DNA of 64,000 nt, taken from assembly GCF_050717635.1 (NCBI RefSeq), contig NZ_JBOITO010000036.1:248001-312000 (forward strand). The letters run 5' to 3'. Numbering within the stretch: position 1 is the first letter of the stretch; every line of letters begins with the position of its first letter. The stretch is from Clostridium_AD sp050717635. GTDB lineage: Bacteria > Bacillota > Clostridia > Clostridiales > Clostridiaceae. This document shows, piece after piece, positions 45,921 to 55,401 of the stretch. The notes beneath the pieces were generated by a model, which did no database searches, was not told where the DNA came from, and worked only from the letters and a program-made list of their open reading frames with translations. The position numbers and the translations under genes are program-made.

Positions 45921-46877
45921 TTATAATCCATATATTCTTTTTATTTCTTCTAACTTAGGTAAATTAACTACTGCTCCTGTATACTTTAGTTTGTATGCAC
46001 TTACTGCAAAGCCTAGTTTTAATGCTTCTTTTAAAGTATACCCATTTATTATAGCTGCATAAAATCCTGACCAAAATGCATCCCCTGCTCCGGTTGTATC
46101 TACCACCTGGCTTGCTAAAGTGTCCATCACTATAGTTTCTACTCCGTTTGTTACTATAGCACCATCTTTTCCTAATGTCATAATTACAAGCTTCACACCA
46201 AGATCCAAGAATTTCTTAATCTGATTTTCATTAGAATCTTTTCCGAAAATCCTCTCAGCATCGTCTTCTGAAGGTTTAACAATGTCTACTTTACCTATTA
46301 AACTCTTCACATATTCTACCCCGTCTTCATTTTTATCCCACAACATTTCATGATAATTCGGATCAAAACAAACTAATGCGCCATTATCTTTTGCTTCTTC
46401 AATAGCCCTCTCAATAGTACTTCTTGATGGCTCCTTTGATATTGGCCAACAAGAAAAATGCATAATCTTACAGTTCTTTAAAGCATTATCTAATTTTTCA
46501 TTGTAAGATAAATGATAATCTGCATCTCTATAAAATATAGGGATGGGACTAGCCTTACTTTTAGTAACTAAAACCATACTAGTTGAATTCCTAGTAACCG
46601 CAACACAGCTTGTATCTATTCCTACATCTATAAGACTATTAATTAAAAATTTTCCTAAACCGTCGCTTCCAACACAAGCTGCCACTATTGAATTTATACC
46701 AAGCCTCTTTGTATTTATAGCAATATTTGCAGGTGATCCTCCGAAATATCTATTGTAAGTTGAGCACTCAAAATTATCACCATAGTCTTCTGCTATCATA
46801 TCTACAAGCAGTTCTCCTATGGTAAGAATATCTATATCCTTATTTTGAAATATTATTCTTTCATTAAATTCAAACAT
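45921..46877 (-). CDS. Fructokinase / PfkB-family sugar kinase
   Basis: About 318 residues. PfkB motifs: N-terminal YFGGSPANIAINTKRLG and C-terminal VVDTTGAGDAFWSGFYAA with the catalytic Asp. It should phosphorylate the fructose released by sucrose phosphorylase and GH32. Start at 46877 because GAGGGAG lies five bases upstream; a start six codons earlier has no site. Between GH32 and sucrose phosphorylase in the operon. Confidence 0.9.
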   Translation of the reverse strand: MFEFNERIIFQNKDIDILTIGELLVDMIAEDYGDNFECSTYNRYFGGSPANIAINTKRLGINSIVAACVGSDGLGKFLINSLIDVGIDTSCVAVTRNSTSMVLVTKSKASPIPIFYRDADYHLSYNEKLDNALKNCKIMHFSCWPISKEPSRSTIERAIEEAKDNGALVCFDPNYHEMLWDKNEDGVEYVKSLIGKVDIVKPSEDDAERIFGKDSNENQIKKFLDLGVKLVIMTLGKDGAIVTNGVETIVMDTLASQVVDTTGAGDAFWSGFYAAIINGYTLKEALKLGFAVSAYKLKYTGAVVNLPKLEEIKRIYGL

Positions 46878-46933
46878 TTTTCTCCCTCTTCTCATTCATC
46901 TTTATAGTAAATGCCCTGTTAATTTTAAGTCCT

Positions 46934-48403
46934 TTATACTATTTTAATTTCCCACTTTTTAAGGGACACTATGTTACATTCACCCTTTGAAAACAATTTT
47001 ATAGAAGTAGCATCTGCGCTAGGATATATTCTACCTGTCATTGTCTTTTCTCCATCATTAATAAATACTTCAACTGAACACTTATCTACAAATATTTGTA
47101 GTTTCAGTTTATTATCTATAAGTTTCACCTCTGTATTTCTTATTCCCATAGGTCCAATTCCTGATTTATCACGATTAAAACTAAATATACTATTATTAAT
47201 ATTATAAGATAATACCGTTTGTTCTTTTTCATTAACACGTAACTTTATTCCAAACTCACTGGAATTCCCAGCATCAAAGATTACTATAATTTCATAGCTA
47301 TCTCCGGTTATATCCATTAACTTTTCATAAGCTAACTTCATATCTTGAATCTTATATTCATTTTTTCTATACTTTTTAATTTCGTCGATTGGTTTGAAAA
47401 TTAATTTATCTTTATAATACAATACCTCTCTAGGAAGAGTCATTGCTCCTGCCCAATTGTCTCCTCTATCATGTGTTGGCATTTTGCTTTCCCACATATC
47501 CATCCATGCTATTAATATCCGTCTTCCTTTATCATCAATAATTGTTTGAGGTGCATAAAAATCAAACCCATAATCTACAGGATAATACTGCTTAAACTTA
47601 AATGTACCTTCATCAATTCTCAAATTACCTATCATATATATAGTTGAATGTAAATTATTATAATCATTTCCTTTAGGTTTCATATATTGAGGTGAAACCA
47701 TTAAAACATCATTACCTTCTAGTTTAAATAAATCTGGACATTCCCAACAAATGCCCAAATCCCCATCACTGCTAGCTAAAATGTTAATGAACTCCCAATT
47801 GAGTAGATCCTTAGATTTATAAATAGCTACTGCACCATGATTACAATTATCATTTGTTCCTAAAATCATATAGTAAATTTCATTTATTTTTATCACCTTA
47901 GGGTCACGCAAATCCACATTACTTATAACCTTTGGAATTTCATCAGTATCTATTATTGGATTGTCCAAAAGTTTAGTGAATGTTACACCATCTTCAGATT
48001 TTGCTATACACTGCACCTGCCTATACTCACTTTTTTTGGACTCTTTGGTATAAATGTGTCCTGTATATATAAGATTAAGTTTTCCATCCACTTCAATGGA
48101 TGACCCTGAAAAACATCCATCTTTATCAAACTCACTATCTGGAGCTAAAGCTATAGGAAGGTAGCTCCATTTCACTAAATCTTCACTAACTGCATGACCC
48201 CAATGCATTGGACCCCAAATTGCTTCATAAGGATAATGTTGATAAAATACATGATAGCTACCATTAAACTGAATGAATCCGTTAGGGTCATTGATCCACC
48301 CAATCTCTCCCATTAAATGATAATTCAGTCTATATTCATCATTTATTGTACCCTTATTAATTTCTACAAACTCAGTAGCTTCATATAATTTATCCATTAT
48401 CAT
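46934..48403 (-). CDS. Glycoside hydrolase family 32 (beta-fructosidase / sucrose hydrolase)
   Basis: 489 residues, no signal peptide. GH32 catalytic triad segments: WINDPNGFIQFNGSYHVFYQ (nucleophile D), DLRDPKVIK (transition-state D) and CWECPDLF (acid/base E), plus FSGSSIEVDG and a C-terminal beta sandwich ending CSVEVFINDGEKTMTGRIYP. It hydrolyses beta-fructosides (sucrose, sucrose-6-P or short fructans) in the cytoplasm. Because uptake here is by an ABC importer rather than a PTS, the substrate is probably not phosphorylated. RBS GGAGTG. Confidence 0.93.
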   Translation of the reverse strand: MIMDKLYEATEFVEINKGTINDEYRLNYHLMGEIGWINDPNGFIQFNGSYHVFYQHYPYEAIWGPMHWGHAVSEDLVKWSYLPIALAPDSEFDKDGCFSGSSIEVDGKLNLIYTGHIYTKESKKSEYRQVQCIAKSEDGVTFTKLLDNPIIDTDEIPKVISNVDLRDPKVIKINEIYYMILGTNDNCNHGAVAIYKSKDLLNWEFINILASSDGDLGICWECPDLFKLEGNDVLMVSPQYMKPKGNDYNNLHSTIYMIGNLRIDEGTFKFKQYYPVDYGFDFYAPQTIIDDKGRRILIAWMDMWESKMPTHDRGDNWAGAMTLPREVLYYKDKLIFKPIDEIKKYRKNEYKIQDMKLAYEKLMDITGDSYEIIVIFDAGNSSEFGIKLRVNEKEQTVLSYNINNSIFSFNRDKSGIGPMGIRNTEVKLIDNKLKLQIFVDKCSVEVFINDGEKTMTGRIYPSADATSIKLFSKGECNIVSLKKWEIKIV

Positions 48404-48426
48404 TTAACTCACTCCTAGGCTTCTCT

Positions 48427-49254
48427 TTACTTTATAGATCCTTGTAGAACTCCATTTATTATACTCTTTTGCATAAATAGGTAAACTATTATCACTGGTA
48501 TTATAGTTAAAATAAGTCCAGCCATAGACAGACCATAATCCACTGTATAAGTACCATAGAAATAGTAGGTTGATAGTGGTAATGTTCTTTCAGTAGCCTT
48601 AATTAAAACTAGTGAAGGAAGTAGGAAGTCATTCCATATCCAAAGCACATCTAAAATAGCTATTGTCATTGTAGTTGGTTTTAATAGAGGGAAAACAATT
48701 TTCCAAAATATTTGGAATCTAGTACATCCATCAATCATAGCAGCCTCTTCAAGTTCTATGGGAATGCTTTTTATAAAACCATGGTACATAAACACAGCTA
48801 GTGCTGCTCCAAAACCCACATACATATATATAAGTCCCCATTTATTATTTAGCATTCCAATTGATCCATAAATTTTAACGAGTGGTATCATAATCCCTTG
48901 AAATGGAATAATCATAGACGCAACTAATATTAAAAATATAATTTGAGTATATTTTGTTTTTTTTCTTACAAGAAAATACGCTGTCATAGATGAACATATG
49001 ATAATTAGAATAACACTAAAAAATGTTACTATAAGCGAGTTAGTAAAAGCATGCATATAGCCCATCTTATCAAAAGCACTTATATAATTATCAAAATTTA
49101 TAGACTTTGGTAAAGCTAATGGACTTAAGATTATATCTTTTCTAGTTTTAAAAGAGTTCACTATAACAAACAAAAATGGAACTATATATAAAAGTAACAC
49201 TACTGTTAATCCTACAGTCTTAATAATGTTTAGTTTAAAATTGAGTTTTTTCAT
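48427..49254 (-). CDS. Sugar ABC importer permease (MalG type)
   Basis: 275 residues and six membrane helices. The EAA loop (ELEEAAMIDGCTRFQIFWKI) contacts the ATPase. It abuts the MalF-type permease gene upstream. No ATPase gene lies in this operon, so a shared MsmK-like ATPase encoded elsewhere must serve it. Likely imports sucrose or fructo-oligosaccharides, inferred from the neighbouring enzymes. Confidence 0.92.
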   Translation of the reverse strand: MKKLNFKLNIIKTVGLTVVLLLYIVPFLFVIVNSFKTRKDIILSPLALPKSINFDNYISAFDKMGYMHAFTNSLIVTFFSVILIIICSSMTAYFLVRKKTKYTQIIFLILVASMIIPFQGIMIPLVKIYGSIGMLNNKWGLIYMYVGFGAALAVFMYHGFIKSIPIELEEAAMIDGCTRFQIFWKIVFPLLKPTTMTIAILDVLWIWNDFLLPSLVLIKATERTLPLSTYYFYGTYTVDYGLSMAGLILTIIPVIIVYLFMQKSIINGVLQGSIK

Positions 49255-50139
49255 TTAAGCTTCCACCTCCATTTTCTTACTAAAGTAAACTTGAACTAAT
49301 GTAACTACTGCTACCATTAGAAATAGGAAAAATGCCATTGCTTGCCCTACACCATATTGCTGTGATAAAAAGGCTTTATTATATACACTCATGGATATAA
49401 GTTCTGTGCTTTTAAAAGGTCCCCCACCAGTCAATGTAAGATTTACATCGTAAACCATAAATGCTCTTTGCAGTGATAAGAAAATGCATACTGTAAATGA
49501 TGGAATCATCATAGGAAGAACTATTTTCTTAAGTTTTATAAATCCATTAGCACCATCTATGCTTGCTGCCTCTAAAATATCCTTTGGTACATTCATAAAT
49601 CCGGCAATATAAATAATCATCATGTAACCCGAATATTGCCAAACCGCTACTATTACTAAAGCCCAAAATGCTCTAGTAGGATTTGAAAGCCAAGATGATG
49701 AAAAAATTGCAATATCAAAATTCTTTCCGATATATGTTAATACATTAGAAAATATGAATTGCCAAATATATCCTAATATAACACCGCCAATAAGATTAGG
49801 AGTAAAGAAACCACTTCTAAAGAAGTTTTGTGCTTTAATTCCAGATGTTAATATATAAGCAAGTAAAAAAGCTATTATATTGGTGAATATTACTGTAAAA
49901 AACACATAATATACCGTTAATTTAAATGAAGACCAAAATACCTTATCTTTAAAAACCTCAATATAATTTTTAAGTCCTGCAAAAGACATACCTGAAGATA
50001 TTCCATTCCAATCTGTGAAAGTTAGAAAAATACCGTATAAAAATGGCAGTATTATAACAGTAAAAAATATAAATGTAGTAGGACCTGCGAAAACTAAATA
50101 ATTTTTTAACTTTTTAAAAGAGCCTTTTTCTTGATCCAT
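49255..50139 (-). CDS. Sugar ABC importer permease (MalF type)
   Basis: About 294 residues, six membrane helices; EAA loop ILEAASIDGANGFIKLKKIV. GGGGGAGAGG before the ATG at 50139 picks this start over one 22 codons upstream, which would begin inside the intergenic hairpin. Partner of the next permease and of the binding protein encoded 85 bp upstream. Confidence 0.92.
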   Translation of the reverse strand: MDQEKGSFKKLKNYLVFAGPTTFIFFTVIILPFLYGIFLTFTDWNGISSGMSFAGLKNYIEVFKDKVFWSSFKLTVYYVFFTVIFTNIIAFLLAYILTSGIKAQNFFRSGFFTPNLIGGVILGYIWQFIFSNVLTYIGKNFDIAIFSSSWLSNPTRAFWALVIVAVWQYSGYMMIIYIAGFMNVPKDILEAASIDGANGFIKLKKIVLPMMIPSFTVCIFLSLQRAFMVYDVNLTLTGGGPFKSTELISMSVYNKAFLSQQYGVGQAMAFFLFLMVAVVTLVQVYFSKKMEVEA

Positions 50140-50175
50140 AATAATATCCTCTCCCCCTAATTTTAAAATTAAACA

Positions 50176-50202
50176 ACGGGTAGGAATCATAATCCTACCC
50201 GT
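50176..50202 (-). other. Intercistronic stem-loop after the binding-protein gene
   Basis: ACGGGTAGGA and TCCTACCCGT form a perfect 10-bp stem around a 7-nt loop, with no T-run on the minus strand. Such structures after binding-protein genes usually protect the upstream mRNA and give more binding protein than permease. Confidence 0.7.
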
Positions 50203-50223
50203 CACCTAGCATTAATCAGCTAT

Positions 50224-51552
50224 CTATTTTACATTTTTCCAATAATTTTGAACTTCAGTAGCCAGTGTAGCTTTATCAATTTTATTTACTAAATATTTTT
50301 GCATCGAAGCACCTACCTCTTTCCAATGATCTGAAGGCATAACTGTCATAAATTGTATTGTTTTTCCATCACTCATGTAACTCTTAATTGATTTTGCCAG
50401 AGGATCCTTTGGCTCTAAGGTAATATTTTTAAATGCTGGTATTATATTTGATTTATTTACAAGAATATCTTGTCCTTTATCGCTATACACGAGCCAGTCT
50501 AAGAATTTCATTGCTGCTGCCTGTTGATCAGCATCATTATTTTCTTTATCAACACCAATATATTTAGTTACTCCTACAGGAATTCCAGCATTACCATAAT
50601 CTTCAGCAATATTGCTTACTGGAACTGGTATAAATCCGAAGTTCTCATTTTCACCTGAGAATTCTTTTATTTGTGGCCAAGTCCAGTTTCCCATAAACCA
50701 GAAGCCAACTTTTCCAGATCCCATATACTGTTGATCATTTTCATAAGTACCAGCTAATGGATCTTTAATATCTATATTATACTTTTTCATCATTTCTAAA
50801 GTATCTATTAACCCGTTAAATTGTGTATTTTTAGCTAAGTCAACTTTGCCTGCCTTTAAGTCCTCTAAGAATTTACTAACTTCTTTTGAATCCTTTGACT
50901 GAGTTGCATAAGAAATTGGAAGAAGATGTCCAGCTAGTGACCAATCCATTGGTGATATCGCTAATGCTTCAACTCCACCATCCTTTACCTTTTTAAATGC
51001 TTCTTCTAAATCATTAGTTGTTTTAATATTTTTAGGGTCAACTCCAACTTTGTCTAGAACATCTTTATTATAGATTATCCCAGTACCTTCTACAGTAAGT
51101 GGAAAAGCCATAACCTTACCATCACTTGTTTTAACAGAATCAAGACTACCTTCCGATGAATCAGAAACCCATTTCTCATTTGTTAAATCCACAAATTTCT
51201 CACTAAATTTAGGAATATCTCCTGGGTCTAACATTGAAAGTGATGGTGCGTTACCTGAAGCATACATTGCTGATACTTTTTCAAATGGAGATTGTCCAGC
51301 TGCAGCTGCAATAACCTCAACTTTAACGTTAGGATTTTCTTGTGTAAATACCACTGCTGCTTCCTCTAATTGAACTTGAATTTCACCTTTTGAATTTAAG
51401 AAAGTAATTTTAACTTCTTTTGCTGATTCAGTCTTTGTTGTTCCCTCTTCAGCTTTTGTTGTACTGTTATTGGTGTTTGCTCCACAACCCACAAGCAAAG
51501 ATGTCATTAATGAAACCGATAGAATTAAAGATAATAATTTTGATTTTTTCAT
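50224..51552 (-). CDS. Sugar-binding lipoprotein of the sucrose/fructoside importer
   Basis: About 442 residues. Signal peptide with lipobox LLVGC (Cys 23), then an extracellular solute-binding family 1 protein: VKITFLNSKGEIQVQLEEAA, GYAGNAG-like substrate region AEDYGNAGIPVGVTKY, and AAAMKFLDWLVYSDKGQDIL. It captures sugar outside the membrane for the two permeases. Start at the ATG at 51552, eight bases after GGGGG. First gene of the operon, behind a consensus promoter and operator. Confidence 0.92.
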   Translation of the reverse strand: MKKSKLLSLILSVSLMTSLLVGCGANTNNSTTKAEEGTTKTESAKEVKITFLNSKGEIQVQLEEAAVVFTQENPNVKVEVIAAAAGQSPFEKVSAMYASGNAPSLSMLDPGDIPKFSEKFVDLTNEKWVSDSSEGSLDSVKTSDGKVMAFPLTVEGTGIIYNKDVLDKVGVDPKNIKTTNDLEEAFKKVKDGGVEALAISPMDWSLAGHLLPISYATQSKDSKEVSKFLEDLKAGKVDLAKNTQFNGLIDTLEMMKKYNIDIKDPLAGTYENDQQYMGSGKVGFWFMGNWTWPQIKEFSGENENFGFIPVPVSNIAEDYGNAGIPVGVTKYIGVDKENNDADQQAAAMKFLDWLVYSDKGQDILVNKSNIIPAFKNITLEPKDPLAKSIKSYMSDGKTIQFMTVMPSDHWKEVGASMQKYLVNKIDKATLATEVQNYWKNVK

Positions 51553-51638
51553 TTTTTTTGCCCCCATTTAAATTATTATTTACCTTTTGATCATAAGCTT
51601 TATGTAAAATTTTATGTAAAGGTTTAACTTATATTTAT

Positions 51639-51680
51639 ATTATAAGACTATTGATACTATATGTCAACCGTTTGACATAT
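51639..51680 (-). promoter_or_regulatory. Consensus promoter of the sucrose operon with LacI-type operator
   Basis: On the minus strand TTGACA (51662-51667), a 17-bp spacer and TATAAT (51639-51644) match the sigma-A consensus exactly. An inverted repeat with 9-bp arms ATATGTCAA and TTGACATAT around CCGT (51659-51680) covers the -35 box; the central CG is typical of LacI-family operators. It is the likely target of the repressor encoded at 43.3-44.3 kb. Confidence 0.8.
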
Positions 51681-51699
51681 AATTATAAAAAAAGTTTTT

Positions 51700-51739
51700 T
51701 ATAAACAAACAAGCCAGCCATATAGTAGCCCGCTTGTTT
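51700..51739 (-). terminator. Terminator after the FAD oxidoreductase gene
   Basis: On the minus strand AAACAAGC and GCTTGTTT pair around an 18-nt loop, followed by TTTATAAAAAAC and a T-run. It separates this gene from the sucrose promoter. Confidence 0.6.
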
Positions 51740-51789
51740 TCAACACATTATTCAAAATAAATATCTCAATACTATTTTATTATATGATG

Positions 51790-52896
51790 TCAATTCGAAT
51801 AATTATTAATCAGTTTTATAATTGGAGTTGCTAATTTAAGAAAATCAATGCTGCTACTATCACTACATAACTTATCAACCAAATCACCCATGATTTTGCT
51901 ATCTAAATCCTTAACTGCTGAATCGAATTTATCATCACTTAGATTCTCTAAAAATCTTCTTAATGCAAGAGAATGATTATAATTTTCAAATAATGGTTTA
52001 GCAAGTTCCCTATAATCTCCTTGTTTGCAAATATCAAGCCCTGCATATATTCCTGTTAAAATAGATGTATATTGGCCAAACCCAAGACCTGGAGAAATAC
52101 TACCAAAACAATTACCAACGAAATAAGTATTATCAATTATAGGCCTATCACATATTCCCATAATATATTTTGTTATCTCAAAGTTATCAGTTATTTTAAG
52201 GTTTTGATCTAATTTCTTGCATGCTAGATTATAAAACTTTTGCCACATATCATCAATATCTAATTTTATATTGTCAGGATAATCAGGGTAAGCAATAACT
52301 AAATTTGCCTCCTTTTCAGAAAAAGGAATAAGCCAAGCATATCCTTTAGGTAATATCTCATAATTAAACCATACATGAGGGTTACTCACCACAAATTCAC
52401 CTTGGACGATAGCTCCTTTTATAGTGCAAGTAAGATCGCTCCTATAATTACCTAAATCAGAAGCATATTGTCCATCTCCAGTGGCTAGAACTACACACTC
52501 AAAATCCTTACACAACTTTCCGTATTCATAAGTTGAGTTAAAATTAATTTTAGCTTTTACTTGTTTTTCTAGTTGGCTTTCATATGAATCAACATGCCTA
52601 CCTCTTGAATTTGTAGATCCAATCTTCCCATTAATACAACTAATTTCATTTTTAGAATGTATAAAAAGTTTATCCACTTCAGCTATAGGTTTTAAAGTTA
52701 TATGATAATTCTCTTTTAAGTAAGGTACCCAGTCTTTGTTAGGTCTATTAAGAATACTGAACATTGCTTCTGCATTAACAAACCTATCTCCCACCCTACT
52801 TCTTTTTTCAAAAATAGTTGGTGTAATTCCAAACCTCTCTAAAGTTATTGCACAGCAAAGTCCAGACATTCCAGCTCCCATTATAGCTACTTCCAT
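51790..52896 (-). CDS. FAD-dependent oxidoreductase (geranylgeranyl-reductase-like)
   Basis: About 368 residues. An N-terminal Rossmann FAD motif (VAIMGAGMSGLCCAITLERF, then EKRSRVGDR), VVLATGDG, and the third FAD motif CDRPIIDNTYFVGNCFGSIS, then PGLGFGQYTSILTGIYAGLD. The layout resembles FixC/geranylgeranyl reductase-type flavoproteins that reduce isoprenoid or similar double bonds; the substrate is unknown. AGGAGGTG six bases before the ATG at 52896 decides the start over a GTG three codons earlier. Monocistronic. Confidence 0.8.
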   Translation of the reverse strand: MEVAIMGAGMSGLCCAITLERFGITPTIFEKRSRVGDRFVNAEAMFSILNRPNKDWVPYLKENYHITLKPIAEVDKLFIHSKNEISCINGKIGSTNSRGRHVDSYESQLEKQVKAKINFNSTYEYGKLCKDFECVVLATGDGQYASDLGNYRSDLTCTIKGAIVQGEFVVSNPHVWFNYEILPKGYAWLIPFSEKEANLVIAYPDYPDNIKLDIDDMWQKFYNLACKKLDQNLKITDNFEITKYIMGICDRPIIDNTYFVGNCFGSISPGLGFGQYTSILTGIYAGLDICKQGDYRELAKPLFENYNHSLALRRFLENLSDDKFDSAVKDLDSKIMGDLVDKLCSDSSSIDFLKLATPIIKLINNYSN

Positions 52897-52976
52897 ATAA
52901 AGCACCTCCTACACTATATAGTGTGTGCTTTAGAGAAATTCCTATTCATTAGTATTTAGTCCGATTTTATACAAAT

Positions 52977-53018
52977 AAAAAAGACTTGTGATTAAACCTT
53001 CATCACAAATCTTTTTTA
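52977..53018 (-). terminator. Terminator of the glpKF transcript
   Basis: On the minus strand AAAAAAGATTTGTGA and TCACAAGTCTTTTTT form a 15-bp stem (one G-U pair) followed by ATTTG. Confidence 0.85.
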
Positions 53019-53038
53019 CGCTTATTTATTTTGCTATA

Positions 53039-53743
53039 TTAAAAAACTGCTTTGAAAAATACTGCTGCAACTACAGCTCCACATATTGGTGCAACTACCG
53101 GTATCCATGCATACCACCAGTCAGATCCTTTTTTATCTTTAATTGGAAGTAGTGCATGAGCTATTCTTGGTCCTAGGTCTCTTGCTGGGTTGATTGCGTA
53201 ACCAGTTGTTCCACCTAAAGACAAACCAATTACTAAAATAATACCCCCTACAACAAAACCGCCCATTCCCTCAGCAAGCTTTGTATTTACAAATCCTAAA
53301 AGTGAAAACACTAATATAAAAGTACCAATAAACTCCGAAACAAAGTTTGAAAAAGTGTTTTTTATAGCTGGGCCTGTACAAAATACAGCTCTTTTAGCAT
53401 CCGCATCATCAGTAGCATCAAAATGATCTTTATATTGTAAGTAAACTATACAAGCACCTACAAATGCTCCAAACATCTGAGCAATTATATATCCAGGAAC
53501 CTGACTCCAAGGAAAATCTCCTACTACAGCTAGTGATAAAGTCACAGCAGGGTTAATGTGAGTTCCTGATATTGGTCCGAAAATAAATACCGGAATGGCA
53601 ACTGCTAGAGCCCAACCAAATGCTATAACTATAAGACCCGTGTTATTACCTTTTGTTTTATTAAGTACTACATTTGCAACAACACCATCACCGAGTATAA
53701 TTAATATTGCGGTGCCTAAGAATTCAGCTAAATAAATTGACAT
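53039..53743 (-). CDS. glpF: Glycerol uptake facilitator
   Basis: 234 residues with six membrane helices and the two aquaporin NPA boxes: GTHINPAVTLS and GYAINPARDLGPR. The D after the second NPA is typical of glycerol facilitators. It lets glycerol diffuse in, to be trapped by GlpK encoded 41 bp upstream. RBS GGGGGAGG. Last gene of the glycerol cluster. Confidence 0.95.
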   Translation of the reverse strand: MSIYLAEFLGTAILIILGDGVVANVVLNKTKGNNTGLIVIAFGWALAVAIPVFIFGPISGTHINPAVTLSLAVVGDFPWSQVPGYIIAQMFGAFVGACIVYLQYKDHFDATDDADAKRAVFCTGPAIKNTFSNFVSEFIGTFILVFSLLGFVNTKLAEGMGGFVVGGIILVIGLSLGGTTGYAINPARDLGPRIAHALLPIKDKKGSDWWYAWIPVVAPICGAVVAAVFFKAVF

Positions 53744-53784
53744 TTAATAACCTCCCCCGAAATAAAATTAATAATTTACTTTAA

Positions 53785-55275
53785 TTACTCAGCCCAATCC
53801 TGAGATCTACCAATTGCTTTATGCCATCCTTTAAGCAGTTCCGCTCTTCTATCTTCTTCCATATTAGATACAAAAGATTTTGATAGTGCCCAATTACTAC
53901 GTATGTCTTGTTTATCTTTCCAATACCCTACAGCAAGACCTGCTAAATAAGCTGCACCTAGTGCGGTAGTCTCAATTATTTCTGGTCTATCAACTTGTAC
54001 ACCTAATATATCTGCTTGGAATTGCATTAAGAAATTATTAGCACAAGCTCCACCATCAACCTTTAAAGCTTTAAGTTCAATTCCAGAATCTTCTTGCATT
54101 GCTTTTAAAACGTCATTTGTTTGATATGCTATAGATTCTAATGTAGCACGAATTAGATGTTCTTTTTTTGCTCCTCTTGTTAGTCCAACAATTGCACCTC
54201 TTGCATAAGCATCCCAATATGGTGCCCCAAGTCCTACAAAAGCAGGAACTACGTACACTCCATTAGTATCTTCAACTGCTGTTGCGTATCTCTCAGAATC
54301 AGCAGCATTATCTATCATTCTAAGTTCATCTCTTAACCATTGAATTGCGGCTCCAGCAATAAATACGCTACCTTCAAGTGCATATTCAACCTTTCCATCA
54401 ACACCCCAAGCAATAGTAGTCAAAAGTCCATTTTTAGATTCAACAGCTTCTTCTCCAGTATTCATCAGAAGGAATGCTCCAGTCCCATAAGTGTTTTTAG
54501 CAGCTCCTGGCTCATAACAACATTGACCAAATAGTGCAGATTGTTGATCACCAGCGGCTCCAGCTATTGGTATCTCAGCTCCAAATAGTGCAACGTCTGT
54601 TTTGCCATAAACACAACTTGATGGTTTAACCTCTGGCAACATAGATAATGGTATATTTAATTCTTCTAATATTTCCGTATCCCATTTTAATTCATGAATA
54701 TTAAATAACATTGTCCTTGAGGCATTAGAATAATCAGTTACAAATGTTTTCCCCTTCGTCAAGTTCCAAATCAGCCAAGCATCCACCGTTCCAAATAGTA
54801 GGTGGCCAGCTTCAGCATCTTTCCTTGCACCTTCTACATTGTCAAGAATCCATTTAACCTTTGTTCCTGAAAAATAAGCATCAAGAATTAATCCAGTTTT
54901 TTGTTTTACAATTACATCAAAGCCTTTAGCTTTAAGATCATCACACATATTTGCAGTTCTTCTACATTGCCATACTATAGCATTATAAACAGGGAGTCCA
55001 GTTCTTTTGTCCCATACAATTGTAGTTTCTCTTTGATTTGTTATTCCAATAGCTGCGATATCTGAAGCCTGTGCACCCACTTTTGCCATTGCTTCTATAG
55101 CAACTGAGAATTGTGAGGCCCATATTTCTGTTGGATTATGCTCTACCCAACCTGCATTGGGATAAATTTGAGTAAACTCCTTTTGTGCTGAACTTTCAAT
55201 AAGTCCACTCTTGTTAAATAAGATACACCTTGAACTGGTTGTTCCTTGGTCTAATGCCATTACATACTTTCCCAT
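53785..55275 (-). CDS. glpK: Glycerol kinase
   Basis: 496 residues of the FGGY family: MGKYVMALDQGTTSSRCILF, WVEHNPTEIW, GITNQRETTIVWDK, then the FGGY-type DVLKAMQEDSGIELKALKVD. A histidine region equivalent to the PTS-phosphorylated loop of Gram-positive GlpK may lie near YNASRTML but is not evident. It phosphorylates glycerol to glycerol-3-P. The leader (55276-55401) contains a terminator with the GlpP-type element. Confidence 0.97.
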   Translation of the reverse strand: MGKYVMALDQGTTSSRCILFNKSGLIESSAQKEFTQIYPNAGWVEHNPTEIWASQFSVAIEAMAKVGAQASDIAAIGITNQRETTIVWDKRTGLPVYNAIVWQCRRTANMCDDLKAKGFDVIVKQKTGLILDAYFSGTKVKWILDNVEGARKDAEAGHLLFGTVDAWLIWNLTKGKTFVTDYSNASRTMLFNIHELKWDTEILEELNIPLSMLPEVKPSSCVYGKTDVALFGAEIPIAGAAGDQQSALFGQCCYEPGAAKNTYGTGAFLLMNTGEEAVESKNGLLTTIAWGVDGKVEYALEGSVFIAGAAIQWLRDELRMIDNAADSERYATAVEDTNGVYVVPAFVGLGAPYWDAYARGAIVGLTRGAKKEHLIRATLESIAYQTNDVLKAMQEDSGIELKALKVDGGACANNFLMQFQADILGVQVDRPEIIETTALGAAYLAGLAVGYWKDKQDIRSNWALSKSFVSNMEEDRRAELLKGWHKAIGRSQDWAE

Positions 55276-55322
55276 TTTAATACGCCTCCAATTTTTATTG
55301 TAATCGATTTCTTAATTTATAT

Positions 55323-55376
55323 AAAAAAAGGCCGAGTAAAATAAAGTATTAAACTTTAAATTTCACTCGGCTCTCA
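55323..55376 (-). promoter_or_regulatory. Leader terminator before glpK, likely GlpP target
   Basis: On the minus strand TGAGAGCC leads into a long stem (GCCGAGTGAAATT arm against the ATTTTACTCGGC arm) followed by seven T, 48 bp before glpK. A terminator here, inside the cluster and in front of a co-directional gene, fits GlpP-controlled antitermination. The TGAGAGCC element is shared with the glpA leader. Confidence 0.72.
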
Positions 55377-55401
55377 TTTCTCTAGCCTAAAATTAACCTA
55401 T

